This document shows positions 16,225-26,076 of a DNA stretch of 64,000 bases, piece after piece (the stretch's first letter is position 1; the number at the start of each line of letters is the position of its first letter). This stretch comes from Acidimicrobiales bacterium (GTDB lineage Bacteria; Actinomycetota; Acidimicrobiia; Acidimicrobiales; Aldehydirespiratoraceae), in assembly GCA_029263215.1 (NCBI GenBank), contig JAJCXY010000051.1:1-64000 (forward strand), read 5' to 3'. The notes under the pieces were generated by a model. It saw only the letters and a program-made list of their open reading frames with translations. It was not told where the DNA came from and made no database searches. The position numbers and the translations under genes are program-made.

Positions 16225-17199
16225 GTGACGAGGTTCGGCATCCACATCGTTCCCCTGATGCCGGCCGATGCGGTGGTGGAGATCGCGGTGGCCGCAGAGA
16301 AGATCGGCTACGACTACTGCCTCGTGGCCGACGAGGGATTCCATCCCGATGTCTACGCATGTCTCGGTGCCGTCGCCCGTGAAACCGAACGGATCCGGAT
16401 CGGACCCGCCACCAACGGCTATACCCGCCACCCTGCGGTCACCGCCGCGGCAGTGGCCACCCTCGACCAGCTGAGCGGTGGACGGGCCTTCGTCACCCTC
16501 CTGGCCGGTGGCTCCATGGTGCTGAATCCCATGGGCATACCGCGAGATCGGCCCTACCGGGTGGTCCGCGACACCTTGGAAGTGCTTCGGGCCCTGTGGT
16601 CGGGCGAAACGATCGACTGGGAAGGTGAGCGGCACAGCCTGAGGGGGGCCCAACTGGGGACGGGCAGCCACGACATTCCGGTATGGATCACCAGCCGTGG
16701 ACCCCTTCTGCTCGGTCTGGCCGGTCGCTCGGCCGACGGCGCCTTGATGACGGTCAAGCCTGATCTCGAAGCTGCTCTCGGGATCGTCGAGGAGGCGGCC
16801 GACAAGGCGGGGGGCCGAAGCCCAGAGCGGATCTATCTCGGGCGGGTGTCGTACACACCTGAGATGGTCGATGAGCAGAGGCGCACGATCGCCTATGTGC
16901 TCATGGACTCCCCGGAGCGGGTTCTGCACTCTCTGGGGTTCGATGCCGACGCGGTCAGGCGGGTGGCGGAGGCTGCTGTCAGCCACGATCCCGAGAGCCT
17001 CACCGACCTGATAACCGACGATGTACTCCACCAGTATCAGATCAACGGAACGCCGGCCGAATGTACCGATCAGGTAGCGGCACTGGTATCGGAGCACCGA
17101 CTCGATACATTGTTCGTCGACGTGTTGTCGCCCGATCTCGAAGAGAATCTCGAGCTGCTGCACGTCACTCACCAAATTCTCTCGGATAGTCGGCCATGA
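16225..17199 (+). CDS. LLM-class (F420- or flavin-dependent) oxidoreductase
   Basis: A 324-residue TIM-barrel protein of the bacterial luciferase-like family. Landmarks are TRFGIHIVPLMPADAVVEIA, RIRIGPATNGYTRHPAVTAA, the LDQLSGGRAFVTLLAGGS loop and IPVWITSRGPLLLGLAGRSA. The pattern is close to methylene-tetrahydromethanopterin reductase-like F420 enzymes and to its paralogue at 20523-21491. It begins at GTG five bases after the SDR gene and continues the same operon. The substrate is unknown, though the operon suggests a sugar-like or hydroxyacid compound. Confidence 0.85.
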   Translation: MTRFGIHIVPLMPADAVVEIAVAAEKIGYDYCLVADEGFHPDVYACLGAVARETERIRIGPATNGYTRHPAVTAAAVATLDQLSGGRAFVTLLAGGSMVLNPMGIPRDRPYRVVRDTLEVLRALWSGETIDWEGERHSLRGAQLGTGSHDIPVWITSRGPLLLGLAGRSADGALMTVKPDLEAALGIVEEAADKAGGRSPERIYLGRVSYTPEMVDEQRRTIAYVLMDSPERVLHSLGFDADAVRRVAEAAVSHDPESLTDLITDDVLHQYQINGTPAECTDQVAALVSEHRLDTLFVDVLSPDLEENLELLHVTHQILSDSRP

Positions 17200-17239
17200 C
17201 GCCGGCCGGCGCGCCGACCGGACCCGATGGAGAATCAAA

Positions 17240-18025
17240 ATGTCAACCACTCGTCGTTTGAACCGAATTTTCGCGGCCGATGGCCGTGCCGTGATCGTCG
17301 CCCTCGATCACGGCCTCATCGATGGACCCTGTGAAGGGTTCGAGGAGCCGGCCCGTGTCATCGACCAGGTCGTCGCCGGTGGCGCCGACGCCATCCTCAC
17401 CTCGTACGGCATCGCCCAACGCTACGAAGCCGAGCTCAGCCGGGTCGGCCTGATCCTGCGCGGTGATGGTGCGGCCACCAATCTCGGTACACCGAGTGAC
17501 GGCTCGGCTTCATCGTTGTTCTTCACCGTGGAAGAAGCTCTGCGTGTCGGCGCCGACGCCCTCGTGGTCACTGCCCTTCCGGGTTGTGAGAAGGAAGAAT
17601 CCACCCTCACCAACCTCGCCCGCATGACCCGCGAGGCTCATCGTTGGGGCGTGCCGGTGCTCGGCGAAATGGTGCCGGGGGGCTTCAACAGCGGCCCGGA
17701 GCTCCGTGGCCCCAAAGCAGTCGCACTAGCGGCCCGCCTCGGTGCTGAACTGGGCGCCGACTTCATCAAGGCCCCCTACACCGACAACTACTCCATGGTC
17801 ACCGAAGGCACGTTCGCCCCGGTGGTGATCCTGGGCGGGTCGAAGGGCACCGAGCGCGACACCCTCACCAACATCGCCGATGCCATCTCAGCCGGCGCGG
17901 CGGGGGTTGCCATTGGTCGCAATGTCTTCCAGTGCGAGGATCCCCAAGCCATGACAGCAGCGATCGTCGCGGTCGTTCACGGCGGTGCCAGCGCCGACGA
18001 GGCAATGTCGCTCCTGCCCTCGTGA
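17240..18025 (+). CDS. class I aldolase of the DhnA/LsrF type
   Basis: A 261-residue TIM-barrel protein. [20 protein letters not shown] is the DhnA N-terminal signature, and [12 protein letters not shown] supplies the Schiff-base lysine expected of class I archaeal-type aldolases and of LsrF. The phosphate site appears as VVILGGSKG and [11 protein letters not shown] good ribosome site (GGAG, nine bases before ATG) marks the start. It overlaps the kinase gene by four bases. A phosphorylated sugar made by that kinase is the likely substrate. Aldolase and LsrF-like thiolase activities are both possible. Confidence 0.85.
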   Translation: MSTTRRLNRIFAADGRAVIVALDHGLIDGPCEGFEEPARVIDQVVAGGADAILTSYGIAQRYEAELSRVGLILRGDGAATNLGTPSDGSASSLFFTVEEALRVGADALVVTALPGCEKEESTLTNLARMTREAHRWGVPVLGEMVPGGFNSGPELRGPKAVALAARLGAELGADFIKAPYTDNYSMVTEGTFAPVVILGGSKGTERDTLTNIADAISAGAAGVAIGRNVFQCEDPQAMTAAIVAVVHGGASADEAMSLLPS

Positions 18026-19503
18026 AAGCGGCGTTGGGCCTCGACATCGGCACCACCTCGGTGAAGGCGGTTGCCCTGTCACCGACCGGAGAGATCGTTG
18101 CGCAGGCATCGTCGGCCCCCCTTTCGCTCACCGCTCCTGAATCGGGTTGGGCCGTCCAATCCACCGGCGAACTCAGCGAGGCGGTCTTCGCCTGCCTCCG
18201 CGAGGCCTGCGGCGCCCTGCCCGACGGCACCGAGCTGGTCGCCCTGAGCGCAGCGGTGCAGAGCGGCTCGCTGGTGGTGGTCGGCATCGGTGGCGTCCCG
18301 CTGGCTCACATGACGACCTGGATGGACACCCGCACCGCAGAGCTGGTGAGCGGCTGGAACCAGGGGTCGACCGGGGCGATGATTCGCCGGGTCAGCGGAT
18401 GGTCGGCCCAGCCCGGCCTCGGCCTGGCCCAGCTCGCCTGGCTCCGCGAGAACGATCCCGAAGCGTTTCGCCGGGCCGCCAGATTCGGGTCGGCCGACGA
18501 TTTCGCCGGTTCGCTGCTCACCGGCGAGTGGGTGACCAACCCGTCCAACGCCGCAGGGATGCAGTTGATCGACATCGGAACCGGAGGGTGGAGCGCTGCG
18601 TTGTGCGAGCTCGCCGAGGTATCCACCGACCAGCTGTCGCGGCTCGAGCCCAGCGGCGAGCACGTCGGGTCGATCACCGAGCAAGCGGCGGCTGCCACGG
18701 GCCTGCCCGAAGGTTTGGCGGTCATCAACGGAGGCCACGATCAGACCTGTACCGCCCTCGCCCTCGGTGTCGATGAGCCGGGCCGGGCCCTGCTCGCGGT
18801 GGGAACGGCGTGGGTACTCACCACCGTCGCCGCGGCCGACGACCTTGCGTCGGTACCCGAAGCGATGAACATCAGCTTCCATGTGGTCGACGGTCTGCGT
18901 ACCACCTCGCGCTATCTCGGTGGGCTCGGGGCGAGCATGGAGTGGTGGATGACCGAAGCCGGCTACGGGGCGGCAGTGGCCGACGATGCCGCCCGATACT
19001 CAGAGCTCGATGCCGAACTGGCCACTACGAGCATCACCAGCGCCAGCCCCTACTTCCTGCGCACCAGCGATACCGACGACGCTGCGGCCCGGCCCGGGGC
19101 GGGACAATTCTGGCCCATCGGTGAAGCAACCGACCGCACCCAGAACGCGATGGCGATCATGGAGTTTGCCGCGTTCGAGGTGCGCACTGCGCTCGCTGCG
19201 CTACCGCCGTCGCATCGACCCCGAGCCTTGACCGCGGTGGGAGGCGCTACAAGTTCGCCGGGATGGGCCCAGCTCATCGCCGATGTTTGTGCGGTGCCGG
19301 TGAGGGTCGTTCCCGCCCACTCGTGGCCGGCGGTGGGCGCAGCCCTACTCGCCGGTCGCTCCCATTCGATGTTCGCCGCCCTCGCACCGGACGACCTCTC
19401 CAACCGTGCCGGAGGTGAGGTACTCGAACCGAGACCCGCTTCGGTCTCGCTCCACAACGATCGCTACCCGACCCACCTCGAACTCAGCCAGGAGAACCGC
19501 TGA
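18022..19503 (+). CDS. FGGY-family carbohydrate kinase
   Basis: A 493-residue sugar kinase: phosphate-1 loop LGLDIGTTSVKAVAL, the TTWMDTR strand (substrate side), catalytic Asp in INGGHDQTCTALALG, and the ATP-site RALTAVGGATSSPGW. FGGY members phosphorylate xylulose, fuculose, erythritol or AI-2 (LsrK). No sequence feature decides among them. GTG at 18022 is chosen since it overlaps the aldolase stop (GTGA). It acts between the aldolase and hydroxyacid dehydrogenase of one operon. Confidence 0.86.
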   Translation: MKAALGLDIGTTSVKAVALSPTGEIVAQASSAPLSLTAPESGWAVQSTGELSEAVFACLREACGALPDGTELVALSAAVQSGSLVVVGIGGVPLAHMTTWMDTRTAELVSGWNQGSTGAMIRRVSGWSAQPGLGLAQLAWLRENDPEAFRRAARFGSADDFAGSLLTGEWVTNPSNAAGMQLIDIGTGGWSAALCELAEVSTDQLSRLEPSGEHVGSITEQAAAATGLPEGLAVINGGHDQTCTALALGVDEPGRALLAVGTAWVLTTVAAADDLASVPEAMNISFHVVDGLRTTSRYLGGLGASMEWWMTEAGYGAAVADDAARYSELDAELATTSITSASPYFLRTSDTDDAAARPGAGQFWPIGEATDRTQNAMAIMEFAAFEVRTALAALPPSHRPRALTAVGGATSSPGWAQLIADVCAVPVRVVPAHSWPAVGAALLAGRSHSMFAALAPDDLSNRAGGEVLEPRPASVSLHNDRYPTHLELSQENR

Positions 19504-20507
19504 TGACCCGCCCAACAGTTGCAATCACGATCGGCACCGAGAATTACTCAAGGATGTTCTCGGCTGCTGCGCTCGACGCGCTCGAGAGCTTTGCCGACGT
19601 AATCCACGCCGGCGCACAGCCCGCAGGACGAGACGAACTCACCCGACTCCTTACCGACGCGGACGGGTGCATCACGTCGTGGGGTGTGCACCAGCTCGAT
19701 GCCGACGTGCTGGCCGGCGCCACCCGGCTGAAGGCAATGGCCCACATGGGCAGCAGCGTCAAGCGGTTCACATCACCAGAATTCTGGCAGCGGGGTATCC
19801 AACTCACCAGCGCCGGGGTGACCCTCGCTCGAGATGTGGCCGAAACCACCCTGGGTCTGATGATTGTGGGTCGCAAGCGAGTGATCCCCCTGGGCCGTCA
19901 TCTTCAGCAGGGCGGATGGCGTGACAGCCCGGCGTGGGACCGCTGGGACGCCCGCGAGTTGAGTCGATCGACCGTTGGCCTTATCGGAGCTTCCAACGTG
20001 GGCCGCCATGTGATCTCCCTTCTGGCGCCGTTCGAGGCGGACATTCTGGTGGCCGATCCCTTCCTCGATGAGGCCAGCGCTCGCGAGCTGGGTGTCGCCA
20101 AGGTGGAGTTGCCCGAGTTGCTTCGTCGCTCCGATGTGGTGTCGCTGCACTGTCCGGCCAACGCGGATACCCACCACATACTCGATCGCGATGGTCTCGC
20201 CCTCATGGCCGACGATGCCCTACTGATCAACACCGCGCGAGGTGAGCTGATCGACGAGGAGGCCCTGATCGAAGAGCTGTCGCGAGGCCGCTTCTTCGCC
20301 TTCCTCGATGTCACCGACCCGGAGCCCTGTGCCGTCGACAGCCCCTTGCGGAGCCTCGACAACGTGGTGCTCACCCCTCACACCGCGGGATGCATCAAAA
20401 ACTGCAATCGCATGGGTGAGTTGGCGGTTGAAGAGTTGCGCCGCTTCTTTTCCGAAGAACCCGCGGTGTATCAGATCACCACCGACATGCTTGACCGCAT
20501 CGCCTGA
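19503..20507 (+). CDS. D-isomer-specific 2-hydroxyacid dehydrogenase
   Basis: A 334-residue NAD-dependent dehydrogenase. The nucleotide motif is VGLIGASNVGRHV, where the usual middle glycine of GxGxxG is Ser. The catalytic Arg is in NTARGELID, Glu in VTDPEP and His in LTPHTAG. It should interconvert a 2-hydroxyacid and 2-ketoacid. Its ATG shares one base with the kinase stop, so it ends the SDR-LLM-aldolase-kinase operon. Together they read like a sugar- or polyol-acid catabolic route without a visible transporter or regulator. Confidence 0.88.
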   Translation: MTRPTVAITIGTENYSRMFSAAALDALESFADVIHAGAQPAGRDELTRLLTDADGCITSWGVHQLDADVLAGATRLKAMAHMGSSVKRFTSPEFWQRGIQLTSAGVTLARDVAETTLGLMIVGRKRVIPLGRHLQQGGWRDSPAWDRWDARELSRSTVGLIGASNVGRHVISLLAPFEADILVADPFLDEASARELGVAKVELPELLRRSDVVSLHCPANADTHHILDRDGLALMADDALLINTARGELIDEEALIEELSRGRFFAFLDVTDPEPCAVDSPLRSLDNVVLTPHTAGCIKNCNRMGELAVEELRRFFSEEPAVYQITTDMLDRIA

Positions 20508-20522
20508 GCGAGCCCGACCAAC

Positions 20523-21491
20523 TCAGACCTTCGCCAGCACCTCAGCAACCTCGGCCATCAGGGTGCCTGCGTCGTCCATGTCGGCCACGACGAGCATGAA
20601 TTCGTCGAACCGGTGCTCGGCGCGCATGGCGGCCAGTTCATCGGCGCACTCATCGACCGACCCCATGATCACGAACGGTTCGACCCATTCATCGGGGATC
20701 AGCTTCGCGGCCTCGTCGAGCCCGTGGGCCATCGCCGACCGGATCGCCGCGGTGTGCTCCTCGGTGATCCCGAGAGACTCCTTCACCGAGAGGGGGGAGT
20801 CGACGAGTCGATAGGTCATGTGGGGTCGGACCTGCTCGATCCGATCCGGATTGGTGATGACCATCGTGGAGTAGCAGATGGTGGGTTGATTGCCGGTGGT
20901 GCCGGCCCCTTCCCTGACGGTGGCGATGAAATCACCCAACGAAGGCTTGTGAAGAAACTCGAGCAGGACTCCGTCGGTGATTGCGCCCGCCTGATGCAGC
21001 ATCTTCGGGCCCCGGCCCGCGAACCAGATCTCGATGTCGGGTCGGCCGTAGTGGATGGCAGCCTTGGCGAGGGTCAGAGTTTCGCCTTCGAGGTCGACCA
21101 CCTCACCCGAAAACAGGGCTCGCGCTGCCTCGATGGCTTCACGAACGTGGGTGAGAGGTCGGGGCCTGTCGACGCCCAGCGGGTCGAGGGTGAGGCTGCC
21201 TCCGGCACCGAAGCCCAGAAAGGCGCGACCGTCCGACATTTCGTCGATGGTGGCGATTGCCGAGGCAGTGAGGGCGGGGTGGCGGCTGTAGGGGTTGACG
21301 ATGCCGGTGCCGATCCGGATCTTGTCGGTTGCTGCCGCGATGGCGGCCAATGTGACCATCACGTCGCGTGTGGCCAGTCCCTCATCGGGCACCCACACTC
21401 TCTGGTAGCCGAGTGCCTCGGCTTCACGGGCAAGTTCGATCACAACGGAAATCGGAACTTCAGGGACCAACATCACCGAGCCAGCAATCAC
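20523..21491 (-). CDS. LLM-class (F420- or flavin-dependent) oxidoreductase
   Basis: A 322-residue luciferase-like protein, clearly paralogous to the one at 16225-17199: SVMLVPEVPISVVIELAREA, KIRIGTGIVNPYSRHPALTA, MSDGRAFLGFGAGGSLTLDP and PDIEIWFAGRGPKMLHQAG. It is close to methylene-tetrahydromethanopterin reductase-like F420 enzymes. The start is GTG, on the opposite strand and convergent with the preceding operon. The substrate is not known. Confidence 0.85.
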   Translation of the reverse strand: MIAGSVMLVPEVPISVVIELAREAEALGYQRVWVPDEGLATRDVMVTLAAIAAATDKIRIGTGIVNPYSRHPALTASAIATIDEMSDGRAFLGFGAGGSLTLDPLGVDRPRPLTHVREAIEAARALFSGEVVDLEGETLTLAKAAIHYGRPDIEIWFAGRGPKMLHQAGAITDGVLLEFLHKPSLGDFIATVREGAGTTGNQPTICYSTMVITNPDRIEQVRPHMTYRLVDSPLSVKESLGITEEHTAAIRSAMAHGLDEAAKLIPDEWVEPFVIMGSVDECADELAAMRAEHRFDEFMLVVADMDDAGTLMAEVAEVLAKV

Positions 21492-21576
21492 GTCCGAGAC
21501 CGTAGCGGGCGGCCCGTCGTGGGGCGATCACCGACAGGATGGCCCGGCCCAGCGTGCCCTCTTCTATGGTGTCGGA

Positions 21577-22728
21577 ATGCGAGTTGGAACCTTCCTGTTT
21601 GGTGGCGTCGAGATGGACGATGTGGGCGCGGGCCCGCCCGCTCCGATGGATCGGCGCTACGACAACGCTGCGATATGGGCAGCCACAGAACGAATCATCG
21701 AGATGGGCGTGCTGTCCGACCAGCTCGGCTACGACTCCTTCTGGCTCACCGAGCACCACTTCCAGTACGAGGGCTACGAAGTGATCCCCAACGGGATCCT
21801 GCTCGGGGCGATCCTGGCCGAGCGCACCGAGAACCTGCGCATCGGCATGGCGTTCAACATCGTTCCCCAGTGGCATCCACTGAAACTTGCCGAGGATTTC
21901 GCAACCCTGCACAACATCTCCGGAGGGCGAGGCATCCTCGGAGTGGGGAGGGGAACGGTGCCCCGCGAGTCGGAAGTGCTCGGTTCGAAGATCGGCAGTT
22001 TCGACAATCCCGACCAGAGGGCCGCCGACGAGTACAACCGCAAGCAGTTCGACGAGGCCATGTCGGTCATACGGATGGCGCTCGACCAGGAGACCTTCTC
22101 CTTCCACGGCGAGATCTACGATTTCCCTCCCCCCGGTATCCCCGATCGAGGAGGGTTCGTGGAAGAACTCACCCTCGTTCCTCGTCCCCTCTATCCCTAC
22201 GAGACGTGGCAGGCCATCACTTCGCCGCCCACTCTCGAGGCGGTCCCGCGGTCGGGCTGGGGTGGCGTTTTCTGGAACAACCACCACTCGTTCGTGAAGA
22301 CGCGGTGGGAGCATTTCGCGGACATCTACGAGGAGGCCCACGGCCGATCCCTCGAGCGAGGCGAACACCGTGCGCTCGCCTTGTGTGTGAGAGTCGACGA
22401 CACCCACGAGGCCGCGGTCGAGTCGGTTCGGCCCGGCCACGACGAGTTCTGGAAGTTCCTCGGTCCCTACGGATGGAGTAAGGGCTACATGGGCCCCGAC
22501 GGCAAGCCTGCGGCTCCCGGGCTCATCCCCACCCTCGAGGAATCGATCGATCACCGCACCTGGGTCGTCGGCACCGCCGACGAGGTCGCCGAGCAGATCA
22601 ACTGGTTCGATGAACAGTTGGGACTCGAGAATCTGATGCTGTTTCCGGCGATGCCGGGCGACTCCTACGACGGCGTCGGTGAGCAGTTGCACAGGATCGC
22701 CGAGGACGTTTTGCCCCAGCTCGGCTGA
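21577..22728 (+). CDS. LLM-class flavin-dependent monooxygenase
   Basis: A 383-residue luciferase-like protein of the longer type. It has GVLSDQLGYDSFWLTEHHFQ, the alkanal-monooxygenase style TEHH motif, RIGMAFNIVPQWHPLKLAED and ISGGRGILGVGRGTVPRE. The TEHHF segment makes an FMNH2-dependent oxygenase more likely than an F420 reductase. It begins a plus-strand group with an EamA exporter seven bases behind it, another LLM enzyme and an amidohydrolase. Substrate unknown. Confidence 0.84.
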   Translation: MRVGTFLFGGVEMDDVGAGPPAPMDRRYDNAAIWAATERIIEMGVLSDQLGYDSFWLTEHHFQYEGYEVIPNGILLGAILAERTENLRIGMAFNIVPQWHPLKLAEDFATLHNISGGRGILGVGRGTVPRESEVLGSKIGSFDNPDQRAADEYNRKQFDEAMSVIRMALDQETFSFHGEIYDFPPPGIPDRGGFVEELTLVPRPLYPYETWQAITSPPTLEAVPRSGWGGVFWNNHHSFVKTRWEHFADIYEEAHGRSLERGEHRALALCVRVDDTHEAAVESVRPGHDEFWKFLGPYGWSKGYMGPDGKPAAPGLIPTLEESIDHRTWVVGTADEVAEQINWFDEQLGLENLMLFPAMPGDSYDGVGEQLHRIAEDVLPQLG

Positions 22729-22734
22729 GCATCC

Positions 22735-23598
22735 ATGGACATCGCGATCGTTCTGTCGCTCATCGCGGGCGTTGCGTGGGCCGTCAACATCGTGGTCGTG
22801 CGATGGGCGCTCGACCGGAGCTCCGCTCCTCCGATGGCGGGGGCATTCATAGGAGTGGCGGTTGCCGCCGCATGTGCTCTCGCGGTGGCGGTCGTAGCTG
22901 GTGGCGATCCTCCGTCGGGTGGACTGATATGGCGTTTCGCGCTGGTTGGAGCGATAGCCCCCGGGAGTTCACAGGGATTCTTCGTCTCCTCGATCAAGGC
23001 GATCGGCCCGGCCCGCAGCTCCGTTCTGGTCAGTACCAACCCGATCTGGTCGGTCCTGCTCGCCATCTTGTTTCTCGATGAGGGGTGGCGGGTACCCATC
23101 CTGATCGGCACGGCGCTCGTGGTTGCCGGTGGGGTGCTGATCAGCTGGGAGCCCGGCCTCGGGTTCCGCCACCTGGGTGTGATCCTTGCGCTTATCGTGG
23201 CGGTCACCTTCGGAGTTCGCGACGTGGTGGCGCGGGAATTCACCAGCGAAACCGATCTCTCGATCTGGTGGGCGGCATCGGTGGTACTGGTCACCGCGGC
23301 GCTGGTCGTGGCTCTGATCGGCGGGGTGCAGCACCGCGGCGAATTCGCCTCGGGCGTGGTGAGAGCCGCACCCTCGTTCGTATGGTCGGGACTCGCCATC
23401 GGCGTGGCCCTACCGGCGTTGTTCGCGGCCCTCGATCGCAGCCGCGTGGGCGTGGTGGCCCCGCTCACCAACGCGGCCCAGAGCGTCATGGTGGTGATCC
23501 TCGGAGCGGCCGTCTTCGGGGCGCGTGAACGTACCCCCAGGATCCTGGTGGCCCTCGTGTTCGTGGTTGCGGGCGGCACCCTCATCACCGCCACGTGA
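22735..23598 (+). CDS. EamA/DMT-superfamily permease
   Basis: A 287-residue integral membrane protein with about ten hydrophobic segments in two EamA repeats (MDIAIVLSLIAGVAWAVNIV and later FRHLGVILALIVAVTFGVRD). The loop IGPARSSVLVSTNPIWSVLL and the matching second-half VGVVAPLTNAAQSVMVVILG are characteristic of drug/metabolite transporters. It probably exports or imports a small metabolite used by the adjoining oxidoreductases and amidohydrolase; no substrate can be named. Confidence 0.85.
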   Translation: MDIAIVLSLIAGVAWAVNIVVVRWALDRSSAPPMAGAFIGVAVAAACALAVAVVAGGDPPSGGLIWRFALVGAIAPGSSQGFFVSSIKAIGPARSSVLVSTNPIWSVLLAILFLDEGWRVPILIGTALVVAGGVLISWEPGLGFRHLGVILALIVAVTFGVRDVVAREFTSETDLSIWWAASVVLVTAALVVALIGGVQHRGEFASGVVRAAPSFVWSGLAIGVALPALFAALDRSRVGVVAPLTNAAQSVMVVILGAAVFGARERTPRILVALVFVVAGGTLITAT

Positions 23599-23637
23599 GC
23601 GCGGCCGCCCCTCTCAGGTGCGCATATGCTCGCAGCC

Positions 23638-24663
23638 ATGACACAGCGCATGGCCCTCTACCTCCAGGACAAGCACCCGATCTCCTACGAGATCGAGATG
23701 GTGAAATACGCCGAGGAAAAGGGATTCTCGGAAATCTGGCAGGCCGACACCCGCCTCGCCCGCGATTGTGTGGTGATGATGAGCGCCTTTCTGGCCGAGA
23801 CCGACACGATGCGTTTCGGGAGTGGTGTGCTGCCCATCTATACCCGCAATCCGGCGGTGATCGCCGCAACATGGAGCACGATGTGGGAGCTCGGGGGACT
23901 CACCCCGGAAGGCGAGAGCCGGGTGATGCTGGGCCTCGGTGCCTGGTGGGAACCCATTGCCAGTCGAGTGGGAGCAGACCGCCGCAAGCCGCTCACGGCC
24001 ATGCGCGAAAATGTGGAGGCGATCAGGCAGCTCTTCACGATGGAGGAAGTCACCTATCAGGGCGAGTTCGTCAGCCTCGACCGTGTGAAGCTCGACGTGG
24101 CTTTCGGGGAAACCGGTCCTCGCGACATCCCGATCTATATCGGGGCGACCGGGCCAAAGATGCTCGAGCTCACCGGCGAGATCTGTGACGGGATCGTGCT
24201 CAACTATGTGGTGTCCACCGACTACATCGCCGACGCGGTCGGCCGGGTGGCCGATGGTGCGGCCAAGGCCGGCAAGTCCATTGCCGATATCGACAGGCCC
24301 GAACTCCTCGTCTGTTCCCTGTCCGATGACGATCCCGAGGAGGCCTTGACCACCGGCAAGGCCTTGGTGGCCTACTACCTGGGTACCGAACCCCACATCA
24401 TGAAGGCATCGGGGGCAGATCCGGAGCTGGTCGAACGTGTCCAGGAGATTGTCGGCTGGCCAGCCACCGAGGAGGACTACCGCAAGGCCGCTCACCTGAT
24501 CCCCGACGACCTCGTGCGCAACCTCATGGCGGTGGGTACCGCCGACCAATGCCGGGAGAAGGTGGCGGAGTACATCGAGGCGGGTGTGACCTGCCCGATC
24601 CTGTTCCCGATGATGGACAACATCAAACCGGTGATCGACGCCTTCGCCGACTGGACGCCGTGA
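23638..24663 (+). CDS. LLM-class (F420-dependent-like) oxidoreductase
   Basis: A 341-residue luciferase-like protein: [59 protein letters not shown] and [20 protein letters not shown], similar to F420-dependent methylene-tetrahydromethanopterin reductase-like enzymes. ATG at 23638 (MTQRMAL) is preferred; ATG 23626 is possible. Its stop overlaps the GTG of the amidohydrolase gene, which suggests both act on one heterocyclic compound (oxidation or reduction and then hydrolysis). Confidence 0.84.
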   Translation: MTQRMALYLQDKHPISYEIEMVKYAEEKGFSEIWQADTRLARDCVVMMSAFLAETDTMRFGSGVLPIYTRNPAVIAATWSTMWELGGLTPEGESRVMLGLGAWWEPIASRVGADRRKPLTAMRENVEAIRQLFTMEEVTYQGEFVSLDRVKLDVAFGETGPRDIPIYIGATGPKMLELTGEICDGIVLNYVVSTDYIADAVGRVADGAAKAGKSIADIDRPELLVCSLSDDDPEEALTTGKALVAYYLGTEPHIMKASGADPELVERVQEIVGWPATEEDYRKAAHLIPDDLVRNLMAVGTADQCREKVAEYIEAGVTCPILFPMMDNIKPVIDAFADWTP

Positions 24664-26051
24664 TCACTCCTCCAGCCCGCCCGGCCGGCGGTCTGCTGAT
24701 CGAGGGTGGCGCGGTGGTCACCGTCGACGATGAATTCACCATCCACGATCCTGGGTGGGTCCATGTGATCGATGATCGGATCGTGGCGGTCGGTGCCGGG
24801 GAGGCACCCCAAGAGGTCCGCCAATCGGTCGGTCGGCTGATCGATGGCTCAGGCTCAGCGGTCATGCCGGGCATGACCAACGGTCACACCCACCTCTTCC
24901 AGACCTTCTTTCGGGGCCAGGCCGACGACAAACCGCTTCTCGACTGGCTAAGGGAGTGCATCTGGCCCGGAGCCGTACACCTCGATCGGGAGTCGGCCCG
25001 TTTGGCTGCCCTCGTGGGACTGGTCGAGAACCTGAGGGCCGGTGCCACGTCGGTGATCGATCACCAGTACGTGCACATAGATGAGGGAATCGACGACGGT
25101 GTGTGTTCGGCAGCCGATGAGCTCGGCATCCGTTTCCTGCTCGCCCGCGGGTGGGCCGACCGCAACTATCTACCCGCCCTCACCGAATCGGCCGACACCG
25201 TTCTGCAGCGTTCTCGCGAGGTGCGAGATCGGTGGCACGGCCACGACGACGACCGCATCAGGATCGAGCTCGCGCCCCTGATCCCGTGGGGTTGCTCCGA
25301 TGAAGCGATGATTGCAACTGTCGAAGAGGCCAGGTCGTGGGGAGCGGGCACCCATATCCATTGCGCAGAAACCTCCACGGAGGTCGACATGAGTCTCGAT
25401 GAGCGCGGCGTCCGTCACGTCGAATGGCTCGAGGATCTCGGGCTACTCGGCCCCGACTTCCAGCTCGCCCATTCGGTCTGGCTCGATGACGACGAACTCG
25501 ATCTGATCGCTGCGCGCGGCGCCACAGTCGTGCATTGTCCGGTGAGCAATATGTACCTCGCGTCCGGCGTTCCGAGGATCCTCGCCATGCGCGAGAGGGG
25601 CATCCCGGTGGCCCTTGCCTCCGATGGCCCGGGATCCAACAACCGCCAGGACATGTTCGAAGTGCTGAAGTCCACGGTGCTGCTACAGAAGATCCACCAT
25701 CTCGATGCCATGGCACTCCAGCCCGAGGACGCGATCGCGATGGCGTGTCGCGGTGGCGCCCAGGCATTCGGCATGTCCACCACCACCGGCTCGCTCGAAG
25801 CCGGTCGGAAGGCCGACCTCGTTGTGGTCGATCTCCGATCGGTGTTCGTGGCTCCCGTGCACCGGGTGCCGAGCGCCCTGGTGTTCTGCTCCGCTCCCGC
25901 CGATGTGAGTCATGTTGTCGTCGACGGGCGTGTTCTCATCGACGAAGGCGAGCTGGTGATGCTCGATGAGAGGGCCCTGCTGGAGGAGGCCGAGGCATCA
26001 GCTCGTTCTGTGTTTCTCCGTGCCGGGGTGGAGAGTCGGCTCACCCGCTGA
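24660..26051 (+). CDS. amidohydrolase, TRZ/ATZ-type aminohydrolase
   Basis: A 463-residue metal-dependent hydrolase with H76-x-H78 in [14 protein letters not shown], a metal His in [13 protein letters not shown], a second in [13 protein letters not shown], and the metal Asp in [11 protein letters not shown]. The family includes atrazine chlorohydrolase, 8-oxoguanine deaminase and S-adenosylhomocysteine deaminase, so deamination of a purine- or triazine-like ring is likely. GTG at 24660 overlaps the LLM stop. It is a different subgroup from the SsnA-like protein at 31285-32604. Confidence 0.85.
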   Translation: MITPPARPAGGLLIEGGAVVTVDDEFTIHDPGWVHVIDDRIVAVGAGEAPQEVRQSVGRLIDGSGSAVMPGMTNGHTHLFQTFFRGQADDKPLLDWLRECIWPGAVHLDRESARLAALVGLVENLRAGATSVIDHQYVHIDEGIDDGVCSAADELGIRFLLARGWADRNYLPALTESADTVLQRSREVRDRWHGHDDDRIRIELAPLIPWGCSDEAMIATVEEARSWGAGTHIHCAETSTEVDMSLDERGVRHVEWLEDLGLLGPDFQLAHSVWLDDDELDLIAARGATVVHCPVSNMYLASGVPRILAMRERGIPVALASDGPGSNNRQDMFEVLKSTVLLQKIHHLDAMALQPEDAIAMACRGGAQAFGMSTTTGSLEAGRKADLVVVDLRSVFVAPVHRVPSALVFCSAPADVSHVVVDGRVLIDEGELVMLDERALLEEAEASARSVFLRAGVESRLTR

Positions 26052-26076
26052 CGCCGTCGGCCGCAGTGGACAAGGC

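Noticed and set aside
20613-22481. A 622-codon plus-strand open frame
   Set aside because: It runs across the conserved minus-strand LLM gene and into another frame of the 21577 LLM gene, and has Arg-rich nonsense composition.
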